Source: an uncultured Ruminococcus sp. | Lineage (GTDB): Bacteria > Bacillota > Clostridia > Oscillospirales > Acutalibacteraceae | NCBI GenBank assembly: GCA_902778175.1 | Contig: CACYWT010000032.1 | Coordinates: forward strand, 1 to 34,518 | Length of the DNA stretch: 34,518 nt | Direction of reading: 5' to 3' | Shown here: one piece after another, positions 27,977 to 34,518 of the stretch | Numbering within the stretch: the stretch's first letter is position 1 | How the letters are laid out: each line of letters opens with the position of its first letter | Position numbers and translations under genes: made by a program | Notes under the pieces: model-generated | The model's input: the letters and a program-made list of their open reading frames with translations, nothing else | Database searches by the model: none | Told to the model about the DNA's origin: nothing

Positions 27977-30900
27977 ATGCCGGAAACAAGAAGTGAAACG
28001 GTGAAATTTTCGAGCAATACGAGCGGTCTGAAACAGGGCGTTTCGGAGGTTATAAATCAGCTGAATCAGCTCAATAAGGCTCTTGTCGATAATCAGTACA
28101 AGCAGAAGGACTGCAATAAGGCGATAAAGGAAGCACAGAAAGAGATCGACGCGCTGAACAAAAAGACCAGGGAAGGCAAGGAGCTGACCGAGGAGGACAA
28201 GGAAAAGATCGCGCAGTACAACAAAACGATCGAGGAGCAAAAGCTCAGATTGTCACAGCTGCGCACCGAACAGACTTCCCTTCGGCAGGCGATAAGCGAA
28301 ACGAGCAAAAGCGTAGCGCAGGGGAATAAGGACTGGACGGTGCTGAAAGAAACCCTTGCGCACCTGACGGCGGATACGCTGAAAGCGCTGTCACAGAAAC
28401 TCCTTCAGGTCGGTAAGGAAGTTATTCAGATCGGGCAGAATTTTTCGGCAAGTATGTCCGAGGTCGCGGCAATATCGGGAGCAAGCGCAGAGCAGCTCCG
28501 GCAGCTCGAGCAGACCGCGAGAGAATACGGCGCGACGACGAAATTCAGCGCGACCGAATCTGCGCAGGCGCTTAAATATATGGCTCTTGCCGGGTGGGAC
28601 GCCGACCAGAGCATTGAAGCGCTCGGAAGTGTGCTTGATCTTGCGGCGGCGGGCGGAATGGACCTTGCACGCGCTTCTGATATCGTGACGGATTACATTA
28701 CGGCCTTCGGGCTTTCCGCTGATGACGCGGCGCATTTTGCTGACGTAATGTCTTACGCTATGTCGAACAGCAACACTAATGTCGCGCAGCTTGGTGAGGC
28801 ATACAAAAACTGTGCGGCAACAGCAGCAAGCATGAACTTTTCTCTCGAAGAGGTCACTGCAGCGCTTATGACGATGGCTAATGCCGGAGTAAAGGGCGGC
28901 GAAGCCGGAACAACTCTCAATACGCTTATGACACGACTTGCGACCGATGCAAAGGGCTGTGCTACGGAGCTTGAGGGCATGGGGATAAAAATATTTGACG
29001 ATAACGATAATCTCAAAAGCCTGACAGAGATTCTACAGCTTGTGACGAGCGCATTTGACGGCATGAGCGATAAGCAGCAGGCGGCACTCAGCAAGGCTAT
29101 TGCAGGCACGAACCAGTACAGCGGATTGCAGACGATACTTAAAGGTCTGTCGGACAAGGCGAAGGAAAGCGGACAGTCGTTTACGGATTATGCCGAAGCC
29201 TTGCAGCAGTGCGACGGGACTTCAAAGGACATGGCTAAGACCATGAGCAACAATCTTGCGGGCGATCTGAAAACGATGCAGTCGGCGTTTGAGGAGCTGG
29301 CACTTAAAATATACGAGGACGGCGAGGGTCCTTTGCGTTCCCTTGTGCAGACCATCACGAAGCAAGGTGTGCCGGCACTTGAAAATCTGATAAAGCATCT
29401 TGATGTGCTTGTGCCTATAGTTGTTGCGGCAGGGTCGGCTTTTCTTAGTTATAAGGCTGCTGTAGGAATACAAGATGTTATATCAGGAGTAACACAAGCT
29501 TACCGTGAACTTACAGGTGCAACAGAAGCGGCAACAAAGGCAACAGCCGCACACAATGCGGTTCAGGCGGCTAATCCGTATGGAATAGTTCTTGCTGCTT
29601 TAGGTGCGCTGGTAAGTGGTCTTACATCCTATATTATGATATCGCGAAATGCGGCTAAAGCTACCGAAGAGCTTAACAGCGAGACAAAAAACTGTCTCGA
29701 AACCATAGAAAGCGCAAAGAAGGCGGCATCAGAGCGGCAGGAACAGAGTGAAACGGAAATAAATGTACTTGGTACTCTGAAAGATCGTTATGACACTCTG
29801 CGGACTTCCGTAAGCCTGACGGCAGAAGAGAAAAAAGAGCTTGACGGCATCGCCACAGAACTATCGAAAACCATAGGGACAAGCGTTGAAAGCCTGAAAG
29901 AAAAGGACAGTACATACAAAGACCTTACCGGGGATATTGATGATTACATCGCCACGCTACAAAGGCAGATCGAGCTTGAAGCAAATAAAGATGAACTGAC
30001 GGCGGCGTATAAATCATACAATTCAGCGCTTAAAGCGGCGACGGAGACCAGAGAAAAAATCGCAGAGCAGCAGGCAAAATTGGCAGAAAAAGAAGCCGAA
30101 TTCGACAAGAAAATCGCAGAAGCAGAAAACAGCAATGACAGAAACAGATCTATTGATCTGGCGGCACAAAAGGAAAGAACGCTTGCCAAAGAACAGGAAA
30201 ATCTTAATAAACTCAATGCCGCATGGGCTGACTATTACAACCAAGGCGGCAAGGCGGCTGACATAATCAAAAAAGTCAGTGAAGCAATGGGCAGCGGAGA
30301 AAAAGCGGCTCAGGAGTGGGAAGAGCATTACAATGCGCTTAACAGGACAACGGATGCCGCCGCGGTATCTCTGGATAAGCTGTGGAAAAAAACATCCGAT
30401 ACCGGAGACGCTGCGGAAGATGCCGCCAAGGATACGGATTATCTGACCGGCAGCCTTGGCGAACTGACCGAGAGTACAGAAGCGGCTGAAAAAGCAATAT
30501 CAAAGACCGAAGAAACAATATCCGATACTCTTTCGGAGCTTGAAAGTATCGGAAGCCTGCTTGATAAGGTCGAAAAGGAAATGTCTGACTACGGCAGTAT
30601 GAGCCTGAGTACCCTTAATAATATCATCAAAAAATATCCCGAATTGACGGATGCGGTCAATGATTACATTAACGGTCTGACAGACGAAAAGGCAATAATC
30701 GAAGGACTTAAAAAGGTCTATGACAGGGATGTCGAAAATTATAACAAGGCTGTCGCGGCAAAGAAAATGGCACAGCAGGGATTTATCAAATCCGCTGCGG
30801 AAAACAGTTCCGAGCTTGTCAATAAATATAAAGATCAGTATAACATTGATCTGAAAAACTTTACCGATCTGCAGGCAGCAAAGACGGCGGCTCAGAAACA

Positions 30901-32134
30901 GACTCTTCTGCGGATGCAGGAGGCGGAAGCCGAGTACCGAAAAATACAGGACGAAAAAAACTACATGGTCTTTCAGAATGCTTACGGCAAACAGGTGATG
31001 GCGCGCGACAGTAGCGGTAAATGGACGCAGCTAAGCGGCTCTGCGCTGGCAGCATACGAAAAGACCAGAACTGATTATTTTTCTGCACAGAAAGCATATG
31101 CGGAATTCGATCCCGATAAATTTGCAGATCAACTTGCAGCCGATATTGCAAAGACAATTCCGGGAGCAACAGCAGACAGTATCGTTAAACTTTCCGGCAC
31201 GGGAAAAAATAATAGCACATCGGGAGGGTCGTCGTCTTCGGGAAATTCGGGCGGTTCTTCCAAAAACGACAGTGTTTTCACACGCAGTGCGTGGGGTGTT
31301 TTCGGCAGCGGAAAGACTGCGCTTGAAGCGTCGCTCAACTGGCTTGATAGAGGAAATTCACTCGGCAGATTCTCGGAGGAAACACAGCTCAGGCTTTTAC
31401 AACTTTGGCGGCAGGGAAAGAACCTTTCTTCCGGCGGCACTTATGCGCTGACAAAAGACGAGGAATATCAGCTTGACAAAAAAATCTATGATCTGAAAAA
31501 ATCCCTTGCTGAAAAAGAAAGCCGGGAAAAAGAGGAAACACTGAAAAAGCAGGAAGAAGCCGAAAAAGCCGCGGCAAAAAAACAGAAGGAACGAATGGAG
31601 CTTGCACAGGCTTCGTTTGAAGCCGAAATAAACAAACGCATAAAGCTCAGGCAGAAGGAAACTCAGGCGGTAAAGGAGCAAGCCGACAAAGAGATCGCTG
31701 CCATTGACGCCGTAATGAAAAAACGCAAGGAAGAAAACGACGATAAAAAGCGGCAGGACGAGATCGACAAGATCAATGCTCAGCTCAGATATAAGCACCT
31801 TGACGATCTCAGCCGCGGGGAGCTGCTGCGGAGGAAACAGGATATACTCAACGAGCAGGCGGAAGTGAACTGGGAAAGAATGCAGGAGGCCAACAAAGAG
31901 GGAATACGGACGAAATATCAGTCCGTGGAGGATAACACGTCAAGGGCTATTGAGGGCTTGCAGGACACTCTCGGACGTTTTACGGACGCCCTTGCCCGTA
32001 TTACAGGAACGCAAAGCGCCGCGCAGAAGGTTGCAGGTAACAGCAGTGTGCAGAATTACTTCAATATTACGGGTGCGGGGCTGAGCAAGGATCAGATCAT
32101 GAATCAGCTGATATCAAAACTGTACAGCGGATGA
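27977..32134 (+). CDS. Phage tail tape measure protein (TP901 family)
   Basis: The 1385-aa protein sets tail length. An N-terminal coiled coil (VINQLNQLNKALVDNQYKQK) leads to the TP901 core at about residues 145-395 (LRQLEQTAREYGATTKFSAT, ALKYMALAGWDADQSIEALG, VLDLAAAGGMDLARASDIVT, NAGVKGGEAGTTLNTLMTRL). Two hydrophobic segments near 476-500 and 531-560 (IVVAAGSAFLSYKAAVGI and GIVLAALGALVSGL) could insert in the host membrane during DNA ejection. Long coiled coils follow, a Gly/Ser-rich loop near 1078-1100, and a last helical region. The ATG at 27977 has AAAGGGGG six bases upstream. Confidence 0.95.
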   Translation: MPETRSETVKFSSNTSGLKQGVSEVINQLNQLNKALVDNQYKQKDCNKAIKEAQKEIDALNKKTREGKELTEEDKEKIAQYNKTIEEQKLRLSQLRTEQTSLRQAISETSKSVAQGNKDWTVLKETLAHLTADTLKALSQKLLQVGKEVIQIGQNFSASMSEVAAISGASAEQLRQLEQTAREYGATTKFSATESAQALKYMALAGWDADQSIEALGSVLDLAAAGGMDLARASDIVTDYITAFGLSADDAAHFADVMSYAMSNSNTNVAQLGEAYKNCAATAASMNFSLEEVTAALMTMANAGVKGGEAGTTLNTLMTRLATDAKGCATELEGMGIKIFDDNDNLKSLTEILQLVTSAFDGMSDKQQAALSKAIAGTNQYSGLQTILKGLSDKAKESGQSFTDYAEALQQCDGTSKDMAKTMSNNLAGDLKTMQSAFEELALKIYEDGEGPLRSLVQTITKQGVPALENLIKHLDVLVPIVVAAGSAFLSYKAAVGIQDVISGVTQAYRELTGATEAATKATAAHNAVQAANPYGIVLAALGALVSGLTSYIMISRNAAKATEELNSETKNCLETIESAKKAASERQEQSETEINVLGTLKDRYDTLRTSVSLTAEEKKELDGIATELSKTIGTSVESLKEKDSTYKDLTGDIDDYIATLQRQIELEANKDELTAAYKSYNSALKAATETREKIAEQQAKLAEKEAEFDKKIAEAENSNDRNRSIDLAAQKERTLAKEQENLNKLNAAWADYYNQGGKAADIIKKVSEAMGSGEKAAQEWEEHYNALNRTTDAAAVSLDKLWKKTSDTGDAAEDAAKDTDYLTGSLGELTESTEAAEKAISKTEETISDTLSELESIGSLLDKVEKEMSDYGSMSLSTLNNIIKKYPELTDAVNDYINGLTDEKAIIEGLKKVYDRDVENYNKAVAAKKMAQQGFIKSAAENSSELVNKYKDQYNIDLKNFTDLQAAKTAAQKQTLLRMQEAEAEYRKIQDEKNYMVFQNAYGKQVMARDSSGKWTQLSGSALAAYEKTRTDYFSAQKAYAEFDPDKFADQLAADIAKTIPGATADSIVKLSGTGKNNSTSGGSSSSGNSGGSSKNDSVFTRSAWGVFGSGKTALEASLNWLDRGNSLGRFSEETQLRLLQLWRQGKNLSSGGTYALTKDEEYQLDKKIYDLKKSLAEKESREKEETLKKQEEAEKAAAKKQKERMELAQASFEAEINKRIKLRQKETQAVKEQADKEIAAIDAVMKKRKEENDDKKRQDEIDKINAQLRYKHLDDLSRGELLRRKQDILNEQAEVNWERMQEANKEGIRTKYQSVEDNTSRAIEGLQDTLGRFTDALARITGTQSAAQKVAGNSSVQNYFNITGAGLSKDQIMNQLISKLYSG

Positions 32135-32148
32135 CGGGGGGACGAAAA

Positions 32149-32907
32149 ATGTATCTGAAAAGAGTAAAATACAGAAATGTACTCGGGGAGCTTGTTTTCG
32201 ACGGGCATTACCTCTATTGCGAAGAAATAGACTGCTGCGGAGTGGGAACGATCGCAAATACCGAGCAGCTTATAAATTCGCACGGTACAGTGACGTCCTC
32301 GGTCTGTCTTGCCGGAAGATCGGTACCGTGCCGGTTCAAGCTTGTTGACAAGGACGGCGATCCGTATCTAAGGGAAAGAGTCGTAAGGGTGCTCAGTCCG
32401 CTTATTGAGGGAGAACTTGAAGTTCAGACGGAGCTTGCAGCTTATACAATAAAATGCAGACCGACGGAGATGCCTGTTATCAGGAGAACGGATGTTTTCT
32501 ATGTCTGGCAGTGGGACACGGTATTCTATGCGGATTATCCGCTATGGCAGAGGGGCAGCATTACTCATGAGGCGGACACTGTTCCGTATAATGATATCAC
32601 GGTCTTTTCAGTTTCGGGGGTAGAAATACCCTTAAAACTGAGATTTTATTCCGATGTTTCTTTGTTTTTTAATAAAACACAAGGCTCGCGGATGAATCTG
32701 CAGAATTTTCCTGTCGGTGCGGATTGGGTAGAGGTCAATACAAAAAATCTGACTGTATATGATAATAACGGGACAGACCGGAGCAATTGTATTGATCCGG
32801 AGTATAATATCGGCAGTATAAGACTTTTGCCGGGGGAAAACGTGATCTATTCGACAACAAGCGTTATCCGTATGATGTGGAATGATTATTCTCTTGGCGT
32901 GATATGA
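32149..32907 (+). CDS. Distal tail protein (Dit-like)
   Basis: The 252-aa protein (MYLKRVKYRNVLGELVFDGH, then ECL...CGVGTIANTEQLINSHGT, VRVLSPLIEGELEVQTELAA, and a second beta domain) has the length and order of the siphovirus distal tail protein, which forms the hub between tail tube and baseplate. The ATG at 32149 is chosen over 32131 because GGGGGGA lies just upstream. It follows the tape measure as in other siphophages. Confidence 0.82.
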   Translation: MYLKRVKYRNVLGELVFDGHYLYCEEIDCCGVGTIANTEQLINSHGTVTSSVCLAGRSVPCRFKLVDKDGDPYLRERVVRVLSPLIEGELEVQTELAAYTIKCRPTEMPVIRRTDVFYVWQWDTVFYADYPLWQRGSITHEADTVPYNDITVFSVSGVEIPLKLRFYSDVSLFFNKTQGSRMNLQNFPVGADWVEVNTKNLTVYDNNGTDRSNCIDPEYNIGSIRLLPGENVIYSTTSVIRMMWNDYSLGVI

Positions 32908-32921
32908 GGTGACGTGGAAAA

Positions 32922-34013
32922 ATGGTTGTTAAGTTTTTTGACAGTCCGGACGGGGTCAGGAATAATAATGAGCTTTTTATTTTTGCGACGGAACACGTCC
33001 TGTCATTTGAATACGAAAAAAATTTTACAAAGGCAGGAAGTTTTGAACTGGGGCTGAGCTTTGAACGAGGAACGCTTGAAAAGCTTTATAATAACGCGCT
33101 GGCGGAAATCAACGGTGAGTGGCTTATCATTGAGTCGATAGGATATGACTATAAAAAAATATATCTGACCGGTCACGGTCTGGGCAGTGTTCTGAACCGA
33201 AGAGTAAGCACGTTTATTCCCGATGCGCAGGAGCCGGGAACACAAGGGTATGATGCAGTTTCGGGAACAACGGCGCAGTGTATAGAGCATTACATCAACA
33301 ATAACTTTATTTCTCCGGCAGACGAGGAAAGAGAAATGCCGATGAGCTTTATTGCAGGCGGAGTGACAGGCATTGTCAGCGACGGATATATGGCGCGGCT
33401 TGAAAACTGCGCCGATATTATAACTGAGCTGTGTGAAAATGCAGGAATAGGCTTTGAAACCGATCTCAGCGGCGGCATAATACGTATTATTTTGAAAAAT
33501 ACCGTTGATAAATCCATCGGACAGTCAGACAGACCGAGGGTTATTTTTTCGGCTGAGCGCGGAAACGTCACGGAGATCAGCTTTGAACATAGTACCGGAA
33601 ATTACTATAATGCCGTATATGCTACAGGTGCGGATGTGACGCAGACTGTTTATCGCAGACCATGGATCATACCGGAAGGAATAGACAGGCGCGAATGTGC
33701 AACGGACGTCAGCGTTGAAAGTGTTGAGGATATCCGTGATTATGCGCTTAAAGCCGTCGAGAATAACACGGAAACACACAGCTACGATTTAGCGGTTCCT
33801 TCGGGAGATTACGGGAGAAAATATGAGATCGGAGATATAGTTACGATCGAAGAAAAAGAGCTTGGCAGAAGATATACTGCAACGATCACGGCAGTGCAGT
33901 TTTCATTTTCTGCAGAAAAGAAGAATGTCAGGATAACTCTCGACCGGGCAAAGCCGAAGCTGCTGAACACGATCATAAACAATGTTATGAATAAAACAGC
34001 AAGGAGGAACTAA
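32922..34013 (+). CDS. Siphovirus ReqiPepy6 Gp37-like tail protein
   Basis: The 363-aa protein belongs to the Gp37-like (Tal N-terminal) family: VVKFFDSPDGVRNNNELFIF, AGSFELGLSFERGTLEKLYN, EWLIIESIGYDYKKIYLTGH, and late YEIGDIVTIEEKELGRRYTA plus SAEKKNVRITLDRAKP. It would form the baseplate hub trimer that contacts the cell surface. No peptidase domain is attached. GGTGACG precedes the ATG. It follows Dit after 14 bp. Confidence 0.83.
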   Translation: MVVKFFDSPDGVRNNNELFIFATEHVLSFEYEKNFTKAGSFELGLSFERGTLEKLYNNALAEINGEWLIIESIGYDYKKIYLTGHGLGSVLNRRVSTFIPDAQEPGTQGYDAVSGTTAQCIEHYINNNFISPADEEREMPMSFIAGGVTGIVSDGYMARLENCADIITELCENAGIGFETDLSGGIIRIILKNTVDKSIGQSDRPRVIFSAERGNVTEISFEHSTGNYYNAVYATGADVTQTVYRRPWIIPEGIDRRECATDVSVESVEDIRDYALKAVENNTETHSYDLAVPSGDYGRKYEIGDIVTIEEKELGRRYTATITAVQFSFSAEKKNVRITLDRAKPKLLNTIINNVMNKTARRN

Positions 34014-34015
34014 AA

Positions 34016-34342
34016 ATGTTTGATATTATTCAGGGCGACAGTATTGATCTCGCTGTGATCATAACGGAAAACGGACAGGTGCATGAATACAGTGCAGATG
34101 AAACAGTCCGCTTCGCGCTCAGCGAAAGCAGGGACAGCAGCGGAGTTGTGATCTCCAAGATCATGAGCTATGAAAACGGAGATTATACTGTAAGTCTGAG
34201 TCCGGCTGAAACAGGATCACTTATCCCGGGGAAACAATACTGGTTCGATATCGGGCTGCAAAGCGGAAGTGATTATTACAGGGTAATACCGTGCAGGGAA
34301 GTCCGTATCATTCCGGGAATATCGAAGGCGGTGACAACATGA
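34016..34342 (+). CDS. Baseplate/tail protein, BppU N-terminus-like
   Basis: The 108-aa beta-rich protein (MFDIIQGDSIDLAVIITENG, VRFALSESRDSSGVVISKIM, GSLIPGKQYWFDIGLQSGSD) resembles the N-terminal domains of baseplate upper proteins, which begin with a short GD-x-DL-x-V strand pattern. AAGGAGG precedes the ATG. The stop overlaps the next start (ATGA). Confidence 0.6.
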   Translation: MFDIIQGDSIDLAVIITENGQVHEYSADETVRFALSESRDSSGVVISKIMSYENGDYTVSLSPAETGSLIPGKQYWFDIGLQSGSDYYRVIPCREVRIIPGISKAVTT

Positions 34343-34500
34343 CGATCAGCGGAAATATAATCATAAAAACAGTTTTATCGGGAGATATCGGGAAAGCCTA
34401 TCCCTCTCCTCCCGTTCCGTCAAGGGGCGACCACTACACAGATCAGTTGAACTATACTGCGGTCATGACGCAGGCAATAACAAAGGAGGTTGATACATAA
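34339..34500 (+). CDS. Small tail-region protein
   Basis: The ATG overlaps the preceding stop and encodes 53 aa (MTISGNIIIKTVLSGDIGKA YPSPP...). It has an unstructured, Pro-rich middle. Similar short proteins lie between Gp37-like and tail fibre genes in related phages. Function unknown. Confidence 0.55.
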   Translation: MTISGNIIIKTVLSGDIGKAYPSPPVPSRGDHYTDQLNYTAVMTQAITKEVDT

Positions 34501-34518
34501 TGGGATATACAAAAGAAA
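34501..34518 (+). CDS. Start of next tail gene (cut by window end)
   Basis: An ATG directly after the previous stop, with AAAGGAGG upstream, encodes MGYTKE before the window ends. Probably the next baseplate or fibre gene. Confidence 0.55.

Overview
This window holds the left part of a temperate, tailed (siphovirus-type, HK97-like) prophage in the chromosome of a Gram-positive bacterium. AGGAGG-type ribosome sites, the mid-GC codon use and the gene families (YopX, DUF4373, DUF1492, Gp15, Lar-like zinc ribbons, P27 terminase) fit a Clostridia/Oscillospiraceae gut organism, probably Ruminococcus-like. That placement is inference; no rRNA or host marker gene is present.

Host edge (1-1273): a decayed chimera of IS66 transposase and large serine recombinase, then two divergent tRNA genes (Gly-CCC on minus, Val-GAC on plus), each with a consensus promoter and a terminator. 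The integrase gene lies 92 bp past tRNA-Val, so the 3' end of that tRNA is the probable attL. The right att site is outside the window.

Lysogeny module (1274-4659, minus strand): a tyrosine integrase with an N-terminal zinc ribbon, a DEDDh exonuclease-BRCT protein, a Cys-cluster protein and a short XRE repressor. A compact plus-strand promoter-terminator unit, possibly an antisense small RNA, lies in the integrase leader. The divergent control region carries two copies of the palindrome ATAGC-N3-GCTAT.

Early module (4660-13926, plus strand): Cro-like repressor, many small zinc-ribbon proteins, a PAPS-reductase-like PP-loop protein, an SMC-like ATPase, a PD-(D/E)XK nuclease broken by a frameshift in an A7 run that removes its Cys cluster, an ERCC4 nuclease, a DUF4373 replication protein and a DUF1492/ArpU-like late regulator.

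Packaging, head and tail module (14033-34518): HNH endonuclease, small and large terminase, portal, prohead protease, major capsid, connector, head closure, HK97-gp10-like protein, tail terminator, major tail protein with an Ig-like domain, Gp15 chaperone, tape measure, distal tail, Gp37-like and baseplate-type genes. Four accessory insertions interrupt it: (i) between terS and terL, a toxin-like gene broken by a small foldback element, followed by a probable immunity gene, a YopX gene and a hairpin-rich spacer; (ii) a toxin domain resembling polymorphic toxin type 50, fused through a Gly/Ser linker to the C-terminus of the portal protein and followed by an overlapping 67-aa LSm-like gene that is probably its immunity protein; (iii) an AT-rich, palindrome-rich spacer and a dATP/dGTP diphosphohydrolase-type gene with an unknown N-terminal domain; (iv) a HicAB toxin-antitoxin operon on the opposite strand with its own promoter and palindromic operator. 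The best candidate for an undescribed system is the portal-toxin/immunity cassette, together with the second, broken cassette near terS: it suggests that this phage lineage swaps toxin-immunity modules in its packaging and portal genes.
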